A stretch of DNA of 64,000 bases from Mikania micrantha (lineage: Eukaryota > Streptophyta > Magnoliopsida > Asterales > Asteraceae). Positions 1 through 9,476 of this stretch are shown here, one piece after another. Below the pieces are notes generated by a model. That model had not been told where the DNA came from. It saw only the letters and a list, made by a program, of their open reading frames with translations, and did not search any database. Both the position numbers and the translations under genes were made by a program. The stretch covers positions 52,831,372-52,895,371 of the forward strand of contig CM018682.1 of NCBI GenBank assembly GCA_009363875.1, written 5' to 3'. Numbering within the stretch: position 1 is the stretch's first letter; every line of letters begins with the position of its first letter.

Positions 1-125
1 TTCCAAAGTCAGTTGTTATTCATGCTGCAGATAATGTTTGTGAAGATCAATCATCAAGTGGAACTCGGATTGCAAGTTGAAGACAAAGGCTTTGAAGATT
101 TTGAAGCAACTATTAAGGGGGAGTT
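1..125 (+). mobile_element. 3' internal end of a Ty1/copia-type element with polypurine tract
   Basis: This short stretch leads into a purine run, AAGGGGGAG, at 115-123, directly before a TG-starting LTR. That is the normal layout of the 3' end of an LTR retrotransposon in the forward direction. The sequence before the purine run is probably untranslated region after pol; no domain can be recognised in it. The body of the element lies outside the window. Assignment to Ty1/copia rests on the small LTR (about 440 bp) and its general look, so it is tentative. Confidence 0.5.
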
Positions 126-185
126 TGTTTGGACATTTTGTAATAGTTTGCTTTCAAAAGTTTGTAATTTATAATAAGTTTTGCT

Positions 186-305
186 AAGGTTCGCCTGGCC
201 CACGAACCTAGGCAGGTTTTGTATAGGTTCAGCGAACCTATGGTTATGTATTGTAAATGTTCGTCCAGCGAACCTAAAGGTTCGTCTGGCAAACCTAATG
301 GTTCG
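186..305. repeat. GGTTCG / CGAACC motif cluster in the copia U3
   Basis: About 120 bp upstream of the TATA element contain repeated GGTTCG and CGAACC hexamers in both orientations, roughly every 20-30 bp. The same hexamer fills R-U5 segments of two unrelated gypsy LTR families in this window. Confidence 0.6.
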
Positions 306-325
306 GCTACGTTCGTTTGCTCTTG

Positions 326-334
326 TATATATAG
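326..334 (+). promoter_or_regulatory. TATA element of the copia LTR
   Basis: TATATATAG in the middle of the LTR, followed about 25-35 bp later by a GT-repeat and a purine-rich leader. This fits a Pol II core promoter at the U3/R border. It is recognised by pattern only. Confidence 0.5.
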
Positions 335-567
335 CAAGTTTGTCTGTCTTTTGTGTGTGTGTGTGACAGATCTGAGAGGGAGAGAATCTGTGAGAAAGTT
401 GTGAACTGTGTGTTCAAGTCTCATGTCATTGTAATATGATTTGTTTATCAATGAACATGATATTTTACTTAATGATTGTGTATCTTTGATTCATATAGAT
501 CTAATCTAGATTCCGCATAGATTTGATTGTTAATAGAATTCCGTTGATAGATCCAGAGAAATCTACA

Positions 568-1382
568 AATCAAGATTTGAGTTTGAAACTTACTTGGTGA
601 AGGATTTTCTTGAAAAATCACTAAAAACCCCACTATTGAAGCTTGATTCTTTATTTCACTTGATCTTGACTTGACTACCACTTGGAACTGATTATGAATG
701 AAATTTAGAAGTGATGGGAAGAAGGCCTGGTCGAAATTGAGGGCATGGGAATGAAGAATGGTGTGTCAATTTCCTTGGCTTTATATGGTCTAAACTTGTT
801 TTCCAAATTTGACAACTTTATTTTTTTTCATATTATCTGATATTCATCAGATTTAATGGGATAGACATGGATCAATTCAAGAATTTAATTGTTGTTGCCA
901 TTTTCAGAATCGTTTGTTCGGCTTTTCGTGTATAACTTTAGGAATTGCTAATAATGATCAGCTATCATTTTCATGCTTCTAATTACGTATGATTATGATT
1001 ATAATGTGATTAGGAAGTTCGGGTTGTCATGAATTTGTCAATTACACATGCCGAATTGCCATTTCGCAAATTTTCGCAGTTTGACTTAGTGAACTTAGGA
1101 ACTCTTTGATTTAGTTCTGTTATCAGTTATATTACTTCAATTCATCATATAATTGATAAATTTAATTTTGAACTCTTGAATTTGGTTTTTGGTCATTATT
1201 ATAGAAATTTCGCGTAATTCGGTAATTCTGCGTAATATCGTTTGTAATTTGTTTCATCTTGTAATTTCCTTACATATATTCACACATTCACGTGTATATA
1301 AATATTCAATCATGATTTAATTAATTAAAATGTTAATTCATGAATTTAGAAATTACCCCGCAACAAAGAACAAAATGTCACA
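568..1382 (-). mobile_element. Reversed fragment of LTR family C
   Basis: Read on the minus strand from 1382 downward, this starts TGTGACATTTTGTTC and matches, with many substitutions and small indels, the first roughly 800 bp of the forward LTR that starts at 41378. Blocks that match include the AT-rich tract near the LTR start and the segment containing GTTTGTTCGGCTTTTCG (plus-strand sense). Homology stops at 568, where the copia LTR was inserted. The fragment lies in opposite orientation inside the 5' LTR of B1. Confidence 0.75.
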
Positions 1383-1874
1383 TGGACCGACCATCCACTG
1401 TTGGTTGAGTTGACTTCGGTCCTCCGTGGTGATTGTTTACTACTTCAGTATTGTTAGGAATGCTAGATTGGTCAAACATAATTTGTTAACATTATTTGAT
1501 CAGCGTATGGTTTTATTACATGTTTTAGTTCATATTGGCTTATCATCACATGTGACAACTTATCTTTTATCAAACTATTTGTTTGTGTGCGCTTAAACCT
1601 GTGAAGCTCACCAAGTCTTTGTAGTTGATCTTGATTTTAAACATGTTGGTGGAAATGCAAACTAAGCACGCTTTGGACCTAGTTTAAGAATTTATTAGTC
1701 CATTATGTTGGAACTTGAATTGATGTAATTGTTAGAGTTTAAATCTTTTGACTATGTATTGAATGTTGGAATTTAATGAAATGTGATTTAAGGAATTACA
1801 ACTTATGCCCTGCTCTATGAACAATCTACACTTCATGGCGCACCGATGTTTCCGCTATCGGTTGGGGTTTTACA
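1383..1874 (+). mobile_element. 3' part of the 5' LTR of decayed gypsy element B1
   Basis: The segment ends in TTTTACA followed at once by a primer-site-like sequence. Its last 60 bp resemble the end of the LTR of element D: both carry GTTTCCGC-ATCGGT and a TTACA end. A block near 1390-1440 also resembles the 'GTTGACTTCGGTC' repeat of the D LTR. It is therefore the U5 end of a D-like LTR whose left part was separated by the reversed C and copia insertions. Confidence 0.65.
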
Positions 1875-2566
1875 GATTGGTATCAGAAACTGGTTTAATG
1901 ACAATTAGGTTACTAAAATTAGATGACCTAGACTATAACCATAGAATGCTTGCACTCTAAAGTTGCCATGCTAGGCCATGAATTGATATGTGAACTTTAT
2001 AGTTCCCATGCTAGGATTTGAACTGTTACTTGAACTATATAGTTGCCATGATAGGAAAAATAGACTATATGATTTCTTTGTGCTACTTGACTGGTTAATT
2101 GAGATGTCAAATGTTTGAACCTAGCTTAGGATGCCTTGGTCCATTCTTATGACTTGCACGAGGATCGTCACTGCGAAGAATGATCTTAGACTTTCTAAGT
2201 CTAATAAATATTTTGAATCCTGTCAAATGTCTTTAGGTTCATATTAACAAGAAACACATACAATCTAGAAAGGGGAATACCTATACTTCGGGGAGTCCTG
2301 TCTAGGAAAGCATTTCGTATAAATACAAATCAACCAATGAACCTGTTATGTTTTCCTGGGAACCCTTGGAGTGAGTATCAACCTATAGGCTAAAGTATGT
2401 CTTTCTAAAAGTTAAACTGAACTCAGACGCTTTGAGCTGTCAAAAGTATTCCTTTAGGAATACAATCTAAGTATTACTTCAATCTTCATTTGAACTCTCA
2501 TTTGCTTACTTGAACTCTTTGAGTTATATGAACTCTGATCCTTTTCAATTGAACTCTTGTTGAATC
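1875..2566 (+). other. Leader of element B1
   Basis: Untranslated region between the primer site and the gag start codon. Near 1945-2070 it has three imperfect copies of an AGTTGCCATGCTAGG-like unit spaced about 40-50 bp apart. Unlike the leaders of A, D and B2, I could not find the recurrent hairpin module here. No open frame of interest. Confidence 0.55.
1878..1890 (+). other. Primer binding site of B1 (tRNA-iMet type, degenerate)
   Basis: TGGTATCAGAAAC, three bases after the LTR end. It differs from the plant initiator-Met tRNA complement (TGGTATCAGAGCC) only near the 3' side, and is followed by a GACCTAGACTATAACC-like leader start, as in elements A and D. Confidence 0.7.
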
Positions 2567-2858
2567 ATGCCTCATCTTCATCGTAGCAACACCAACAACG
2601 CCAACAAAAATAACACCAACAATGCCATCAACACAAACATCAATGCCAACAATACCAGCAACACTAACACCAATTCCACCAACACCACCAACACCAGAAA
2701 ACCCACTATACAAGAGTTGACCCATATCATTTCCCATCAAATGTCTGATGTGCTATCATCCTTGGTGACTCAACTCAATCAAGCTACGAATGTGACCCCA
2801 ATTCAAAATAATGGCAATGGTGGGGGTGCAACTTCAACTTGCACCTTCAAACACTGTA
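2567..2858 (+). pseudogene. B1 gag, N-terminal fragment
   Basis: The frame starts MPHLHRS, comparable with MPP starts of gag in elements A, D and B2. It continues through an Asn/Thr-rich low-complexity stretch into a short helix-like segment with LTQLNQA, and ends at TFKHC, a landmark just before the capsid-like domain in gag of element D (TFKHF). The capsid-like region is missing: a fragment starting with the C-type LTR terminus replaces it. The fragment would make no particle protein. Confidence 0.7.
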
Positions 2859-2996
2859 TGTGACATTTCGTTCTTTAGTGCGAGGCAATTATGGGAAATT
2901 TTTTATAAAAATGACAAAAAACCAAATTCAAGGTTCCAAAACTAAACTAATATCAATTATATGATGAATTGAAATAAAATTAGTAATAACATAACC
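2859..2996 (+). mobile_element. Truncated start of LTR family C inside B1 gag
   Basis: Begins TGTGACATTTCGTTCTTTA, the same start as the LTR at 41378, and ends with AATAACATAACC, matching about 200 bp into that LTR. An internal stretch present in the full LTR is missing. After it B1 resumes at the zinc-knuckle region, so the remnant replaced the central part of gag. Confidence 0.7.
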
Positions 2997-5071
2997 TGTG
3001 TGTGGAAATTGTAAGCAATCTGGACACTTTACAAGTTATTGTAAAGCACCAGCGAGACCACTCAATCAAGTGCCTTATCAAGCTCCATTACAACAACGTC
3101 AACCAAACACTCGGGCCTGTTACAAATATGGGAGTATGGAGAATTTTATGCAGTTTTGTCCTACAAATGCCAAACCTAAAGATAACAAATTACCAATTGA
3201 AGAGACAAGAAGATGAGCTTTACAGATCGAGGCAGGTGAAGCTAAAAACAATCCAGATGTTGTCACTAGTATGTTCCTTCCCAATGATCATTATGCATCT
3301 ATTCTATTTGATACTGGGCTATTAGAAGTTTTATTTCGCATAAGTTCTCATTGTTACTTTCTCCACCTAAGATTAGCATAAGGCAGGCATATAATGTTAA
3401 ACATGCAAATGGTAAATGTATTCAAGCCACACATATAATTCAAGGTTGTTCCTTAAATCTTAATGATCATGTCTTTAAAATAAAACTTCTTCCAATAGAA
3501 TTGGCTAGTTTTGATTTTGTCAGCATCATGGATTGGCTTATGAAACAATAGCCTGAAGTACTGTGCGAGGACAAAACTATTTGTATACCTCGTAACAGAA
3601 TTGAAATGTTAGTGATCCAAGGTTAACAAGCAAATAGAGCACTAGTGCTTATATCTTGTATAAAAACTCAGAAGTGTCTCAAGAAAGGCTGTGAAACTTT
3701 TCTAGCCTATCTTATCAAGGGAGATCATGTGGAAAAGCGCGCTAGAGATATTCTAGTAGTTAGAGATTTTCCTAAAGTCTTTCCTGAAGAGTTAGCTAGA
3801 TTGCCTCCTCTGTGACAAATTGAATTTTGTATTGACTTGATTTCGGAAGCAGCCCCTGTGGCTAAGGCCCCATACCTTCATGCACCTTCGGAAATGCAAG
3901 AATTATCGAGTTAACTTCAAGAACTACTCGACAGAAAATTCATTAGACCCAGCTGATCACCGTGGGGCGCACTGATTCTGTTTTTCAAAAAGAAGGACGG
4001 GTCAGGATGTGCATCGATTATCAGGAACTTAATAAACTTACGATTAAGAATCTTTATCCGTTGCCACATATTGATGATCTTTTTGACCAACTTCACGGAG
4101 CTACTTATTTTTCAAAACTTGATCATAGATCGGGATACCATCAAGTACGAGTCCGTGAAGAAGATATTCTGAAAATTGCTTTCCTAACACGATACGGACA
4201 TTATGAATTCTAAATAATGCCGTTCGGGGTAACAAATGTACCTGCAATCTTTATGTACTTAATGAACCGCGTTTGCAGGCCCTATTTGGATAAATTTCGT
4301 AATCGTATTCATTGATGATATTCTTATCTATTCCAAAAGTCTAAAGGATCATGAGCGGCATTTAACTCAAATTGTCACTTGACTAAAACATGAGAAACTC
4401 ATTGCAAAGTTCTCTAAATGCGAATTTTGGCTACGAGAATTCCAGTTCTAGGGACATATAGTTAGTGAGAAAGGTATACAAGTGATCCAAGCAAGATAGA
4501 GGCTATCAAGCGATGGGCAACACCTACCACTCCAACATCAATCAGACAATTTCTAGGATTGGCAGGGTACTACCGTTGGTTCTTAAGAAATTTTTCCAAA
4601 ATAGTCTTACCTTTAACAATGTTAACCCATAAAGATAGAAAGTTTGACTGGCATCAGCCATAGGATGAAGCGTTTCAGTAACTAAAACAAAGACTTTGTA
4701 AGGAACCCATTCTTAGTGTACCTAAAGGTATAGAATATTTTTTGGTCTATTGTGACGCTTCTATACTAGGATTGGGAGTTGTACTCATGCAAAGGGATAA
4801 GGTAATTGCATATGCTTCTCGGAAACTAAAGATACATGAAAGAAATTATACAACTCATGATATAGAATTAGGAGCTGTAGTGTTCGCACTAAAAATCTGG
4901 AGACATTATCTTTATGGTACAAAGTGCACGATATACACAGACCATAAGAGTCTACAACATATTGTAGATCAGAAAATGCTTAACATGCGACAAAGGCGTT
5001 AGGTGGAACTCGTTAATGATTAAAATTATGAGATTCGATATCACCCAGGCAAAGCAAATGTAGTTGTTGAG
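2997..5071 (+). pseudogene. B1 gag zinc knuckle, protease, RT and RNase H, decayed
   Basis: Recognisable blocks in order: one zinc knuckle (CGNCKQSGHFTSYC, 2998-3040) and a degraded second; a protease remnant with DTG near 3311 and the 'MDW' end near 3530; an RT with FRMCIDY-like, DHRSGYHQ and TRYGHYEF blocks (3960-4213) and a Y-less IDDILIYSK block near 4310; RNase H with YCDAS and YTDHKS (4742-5000). Stops and frameshifts break it many times, for example CGA to TGA at about 3814. It is cut at 5071 by element D; the rest of pol continues at 39934. Confidence 0.85.
5067..5071. repeat. Left target-site copy of element D (decayed)
   Basis: TTGAG before the D LTR, against TCGAT after it. Three of five bases agree. 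The sister sequence in B2 reads GTTGCTGATGCC, so an original 5-bp TTGAT or TCGAT duplication that later mutated is plausible. Confidence 0.4.
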
Positions 5072-5350
5072 TGTAACATCACTGTATTTTGGGTTGTCCG
5101 TGCATGTGTAATTGTATTGATAAAACCTGATATGATAATTGATAATTACTATGAATTACTTGATGTTAATATTATTGGTATACATATTGAGAACACATTT
5201 TCATAAGCATGAACCCTAGGAATTTTAGTTTGAAACACAAATAAATAGAACAGAGAGTTTATCGCAGTCGAATTAACATGATATGGATTGTGGATTTGGA
5301 ATGGTAGTGGTATAGGATTCTATAATCAAAGATAGGCAAGGATATAATCA

Positions 5351-5444
5351 TGGTCTATCGAAGAGGTGGTGGGATGGCGGCTGAGGCAGTTGCGACTGAC
5401 CTCTACGTATGCCCTATACATAAACCATCTTCGGTTTATCATGA
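5351..5444 (+). other. Hairpin module, copy 1 (U3 of D 5' LTR)
   Basis: Left arm TCTATCGAAGA (5354-5364) can pair with TCTTCGGTTTA (from about 5428) around a loop with GGTGGTGGG and ATGCCCTATACATA. Inside the loop, GAGG...CCTC and AGT-TGCG-ACT form a smaller hairpin. Confidence 0.65.
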
Positions 5445-5558
5445 TTATATAAGTGTTGAGGCTTTGGTGAGGAGAATCCGAGGTTTTGTTTTGGAATGAC
5501 AAAGAGTATGAATTGGTTATTGGTTGGTTACTAAACATTGTCAAGGACACATGGTCAT

Positions 5559-5648
5559 GGTTTATCGAAATGGTGGTGGGACGTTGGCTGGATAGGTTGC
5601 GACCAACTCCTACATATGCCCTATACATAAGCTTATTTCCGTATATCA
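5559..5648 (+). other. Hairpin module, copy 2 (U3 of D 5' LTR)
   Basis: Left arm GGTTTATCGAAAT and right arm ATTTCCGTATATC enclose GGTGGTGGG, a GGT-TGCG-ACC mini-hairpin and ATGCCCTATACATA. It lies about 200 bp after copy 1. Confidence 0.65.
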
Positions 5649-6202
5649 TGGATGTGTCAGTGATATGGTTTAGTGGGATTTGGAGTGGGAAATTATAATA
5701 GTCAAGATAATAAAATAATGAAAGCGTTAATGGAAATGGTTACGCGATGGTGAGGTTACGATTATAAATTAAACACGAATGTTATTTCAGAAATATTAAC
5801 TTAATAATGTATTCGCGTGGGTGACTATTCACACGAATATAATTATTAAGAATAATATTTTGAAACAATATTCCATAAATCGTAAATCGAATCGAAATAT
5901 AATACGAGAGCTGGATTCGAAAAGGTGACCATGTTTACAAATACGAACGTAAGTAACGCGTTTCGACGAGATAACGAAATAATATTCAACAATATAAAAT
6001 TAAGAAATAGAATTTAAAAACGTTTATTAGGAATTACAACCTAAGACGGTTACAAATAAATTGTTTTATTAAATAAATGATTTAACGAAAATTAAACGAA
6101 ATCATTTTACGAAGCATCATTAAATTAAAATTATTTTTATCAAAACGAAACATACTAATTAAAGGTCTTATGTTTTAAAGTATAAATTACGAGAAAAACC
6201 GA

Positions 6203-6770
6203 GGTAACAGGTCGACGAACCTAGGGTGATGGAACCTTAGCCAAACCTCCATGGAGCTGGACACAGGGGAGCTGAACCCATGCTGGCCTAGCGAACCTGG
6301 GTTGGCCGAACCCTGAACATGATATGGCAGGTGAGCTTGACGAACCTTACTGAGGCCTAACCCCCTCTCAACCGAACCTTCTCCCTCTGCTAGCCGAAGC
6401 TCCTAACCGCCGAACCCATCTTGGATAAACCCCAGGTGGCCGAACATGGGATGGGCGAAACTTGGGAGCCACGAACCTCAGCATGGTGCAAAACTAACAG
6501 CACCGAACCTTCTCATCTATGCGAACCTTGATGCAGCTAGCCGAACCTCATGTGTCACGAATCACAAGTGCTTCGAACCCTGGACATACTAACCCTTGGA
6601 CATGCAACCCTAATTGCAGCGAACCTTTAGCCTATAACTCTTTTCTTCTAGCCGAACCTTGGACCAAGGTGTTGGCCAAGCCAAGGGCTGAACAAACCTA
6701 AGAGTTTGCAAAGTTGAATTGGCCGGGAACCTGGGCCTAGGGTACGGACCTAGGGCGGTCGAACCTAAAC
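6203..6770. repeat. CGAACC-rich segment of D 5' LTR
   Basis: About 570 bp with many CGAACC, CCGAACCT and related hexamers on the plus strand, irregularly spaced by about 15-35 bp. It lies downstream of where the TATA element should be, so in R-U5. Confidence 0.75.
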
Positions 6771-7279
6771 TCTCAAATTATGGTTAAGGGTAAATAAAAG
6801 AACATGAGGTTATGAATACCCATGCACGCATGATTATTTTGAAGAACCACCACCTTTTCTTTAATAACAAAGGTGTTGAATTATGAAATTTGAAATAACG
6901 CAAGCATAACTAGAATACAACTTCCTTAAAACTAAATTAGATTTTTTTTATAATTTAGACTATGATGGTGGGTTTAATTAATCGTGCGTGTAAGTATAGA
7001 TGTGTATGAATAAAGTGATCATCCTTGTTATACATACCTATGGGGGGAATAGCACACAAGAATTCGCAAATTATTATCATCGTTAAATAATTAAGACTAA
7101 CAAGTCTAAACTATATCGTAATGATGATCACTTATAAACGATGAGTGAGTTATCTTAACTTGTTAAAAGTAAACGCTTATGAACACGAATACACGATAAT
7201 TACAGGTTGATTGAGTTGCTTTTGATTTCATATACGTGAGCGCGCATTTTACGAAGAACACTGATTCTGAGGAATTCAG

Positions 7280-7901
7280 GTGAGTTCTCATAACCTCCTT
7301 TTTAAATCATTTTGTTTCTAAACTCTGAGGTGGAACATGTATACCAGATTTACATATTATTTTGATAACACATGGATGACACCTATTTTATCATTATGAT
7401 ATTCATATTATTGGATTATCATTGTTTATGGATTGTCACGGATTATCACAACTCCATGAGTCATTGTTGTTGACTTCGGTCACCCTTAATGATTGCATGT
7501 ATTGTCACTTGGGTTATCCCAATTCCATGAGTCATTGTTGTTGACTTCGGTCACCTTCAATGATTACATGTATTGCCACGTGGATTACCACAACTTAATG
7601 GGTCGTTGTCGTTAACTTCTGTCAATCGCAATGATTACATGTATTGTCACTTATATTATTTGAAGATATTGATGATTGAGATTGGTTGAATATATGTGAT
7701 TGATTATCTATGATTATCTGAAATATGTGACTGTGTTTGTGTTTGTGTTTGGGTGTTGGATTATCTCGCAGGTGAACATGTGGATTTTCTTGGAAAACTA
7801 TAAACTTTTATAATCATTTTGTAAATATTTTTAAAACACAAAAACTTATGATTACTTACCAACTACTTTGTAGTTGACACTTGATTTTCTACATGTTTCA
7901 G
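7280..7901 (+). other. Putative intron within D 5' LTR
   Basis: CAG/GTGAGT at the left border and a pyrimidine-rich TTTCTACATGTTTCAG/G at the right match plant splice sites. The inverted repeat CAACTACtttGTAGTTG lies about 30 bp before the acceptor. LTR A has the same order with diverged intervening sequence. Predicted only. Confidence 0.45.
7435..7650. repeat. Three tandem ~75-bp repeats in D 5' LTR
   Basis: Three imperfect copies of a unit containing CATGAGTCATTGTTG, GTTGACTTCGGTCA and ATGATTACATGTATTG. A single similar block is seen in the LTR remnant of B1 near 1390-1440. Confidence 0.75.
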
Positions 7902-8195
7902 GAAACGAGGAGAAGTAGGTAGAGCAGGATAGCTCTACATCTTTTGGACATCATCACTTAGGGTCTTGGACTTAGCTAAAATAACTGAAATTCTGAAGAC
8001 TAGAGTTTAGTTAGTTTAGCTAAATCTTGTGTGTAATTGTTGTAACTATCTCACGATGAACATGATTTTTGTGTAATTAATTTGGTTGATTAAATTGAAA
8101 TGTGATGATTTATTTAGATGCCAACGAGCTTATGAACAATCTACACATCCCTCGTGGCATCCCGACGTTTCCGCCATCGGTCGAGGTGTTACAGA

Positions 8196-8208
8196 TAGGT
8201 ATCAGAGC
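8196..8208 (+). other. Primer binding site of element D
   Basis: TAGGTATCAGAGC, two bases after the LTR end; one mismatch to the initiator-Met tRNA complement TGGTATCAGAGC. It is followed by the conserved GACCTAGTCTATAACC leader start. Confidence 0.8.
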
Positions 8209-8435
8209 CTGGGTTATAGGGAATTAGGTTACTAGAAATGGTTGACCTAGTCTATAACCATAGGATACCATAGAATGAAATTATTTCATACACTAGTTAT
8301 TATATTCATGATTTCATGCTTATGTATTCATTACATGATAATTGAACTCCTGCTATATATTTGAACTGCATATGTTACTTGCTGATTACATGTGATTGAT
8401 TGTGCCCTAATGATTCGATAAGGACAAGAACGTAG

Positions 8436-8520
8436 TGTATCGTAAAGGTGGTGGGCAGGTGGCTGAAGTAGTTGCGACTGACTTCAACATATGCCCTATA
8501 CATATACCATTTACGGTACA
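8436..8520 (+). other. Hairpin module, copy 3 (D leader)
   Basis: TGTATCGTAAA pairs with TTTACGGTACA along 11 positions with a single G-U. Inside, GAAG/CTTC and AGT-TGCG-ACT form a second hairpin, replacing the GAGG/CCTC of copy 1 by compensating changes. Confidence 0.7.
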
Positions 8521-8754
8521 TTAGGTGGATGTCAATATTGAGGAATAAGGGAACTACCCGTTTGGTGATGAGAATTGCTCGTTGGACACGTGGTGATGAG
8601 AATTGCTTATGAGAATTGTTGATGAGGATTGATTATTGATAATGATTTGGAAGGATGTGTATATATACTCACTTATGAACACACCTATTGGACACGTGGG
8701 GTGAATAGGATCAATGAATGATACGCACACATAATAACGAAATGAATATTTAGA

Positions 8755-9035
8755 GCTGAGATGGATACAATGAATGATACGGACACTTAGTGACGGACTA
8801 AATACTTGAGTATTGATATGGACACTTGGTGAAAATATGAACGCATAGTGATGATACTAACACTTAGTGATGGTATGAACACTTGATGATGAGATGTGAA
8901 CATTTAGTAAACTTAGACATTAGGGGAGCTTAAATGTCAGGTGAACTTAGACATTAGGTGAACTTAGAAAATAGGTGAACCTAGTGTTAAGGTGAACTTA
9001 GACATTAGGCGAACCTAGATGTTAGAAGTAATGGA
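8755..9035. repeat. Short tandem repeats in D leader
   Basis: Irregular direct repeats of about 18-25 bp built from ACACTTAGTGATG-like and TTAGACATTAGGTGAAC-like units. Confidence 0.65.
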
Positions 9036-9135
9036 ACACACTTAACTCATAATTATCCTTCATACGATAAAGCTGGGAAGTGGAACACTTGAGAAACATA
9101 TGTATACCCTAAATTCTAACAAAGGCATAATCGTG

Positions 9136-9221
9136 GTGCCATGCAACGGTGGTGGGATGGTGGCTGATGCGATTGCGGTCAAGTCTACGTATGCCCTATA
9201 TATATGCTTGTTGCACTGCAT
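9136..9221 (+). other. Hairpin module, copy 4 (D leader, 255 nt before gag)
   Basis: GTGCCATGCAAC and GTTGCACTGCAT pair at 10 of 12 positions although their sequence differs from every other copy. The loop keeps GGTGGTGGG, a GAT-TGCG-GTC mini-hairpin and ATGCCCTATA. Confidence 0.7.
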
Positions 9222-9476
9222 CGGGAGGTTGTCAATGTTAGTATAGGGTGGTAAGTGTTTGGAACTTAGGAATAATTAGTTAATATTAGATATGACCAAT
9301 TGGGATGCTTTATTATAATATTAGGAGGTTACTACTTATTTATGAGTTTAATGACAGATAGGAGAAAAATATAGTTCCTATATGTAATCCTAACTGTAGT
9401 AATGAACTCACTTGACCATAGTTTGTATGACTTACGTTGTAAACGGTAGTAACATATTTCTAACATCCTCAGAAAC

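Larger units (their letters stand above)
126..567 (+). mobile_element. 3' LTR of a Ty1/copia-type element
   Basis: The segment begins TGTTTGG just after a polypurine tract and ends TCTACA, so it has the TG...CA form of an LTR, 442 bp long. It holds a TATA element at 326-334 followed by a GT-rich and GA-rich leader, the usual U3-R order. Immediately after it the sequence resumes homology with the reversed C-type LTR, so the element was inserted into that LTR. The target duplication cannot be tested because the left flank is outside the window. Confidence 0.6.
5072..8193 (+). mobile_element. 5' LTR of element D
   Basis: Starts TGTAACATCACTG and ends GGTGTTACA next to the primer site; 3122 bp. 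Compared with the 3' LTR it lacks about 468 bp at 6201-6203, the segment that in the 3' LTR contains the TATA element and first transcribed region. It holds two hairpin modules in U3, a CGAACC-rich segment, three tandem repeats of about 75 bp and a possible intron. Confidence 0.9.
8194..9476 (+). other. Leader of element D
   Basis: Untranslated stretch from the LTR to gag. It has no credible reading frame. It contains two hairpin modules and a block of short tandem repeats between them, and ends with ACATCCTCAGAAAC before the gag ATG. Confidence 0.75.

Noticed and set aside
1875..2566. Hairpin module expected in the B1 leader
   Set aside because: I searched about 200-260 nt before the B1 gag ATG and elsewhere and found no GGTGGTGGG or CCCTATACATA core.
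2498..2740. Gly/Val-rich minus-strand frame opposite B1 gag
   Set aside because: It is the complement of the Asn/Thr-rich gag low-complexity run; no independent support.
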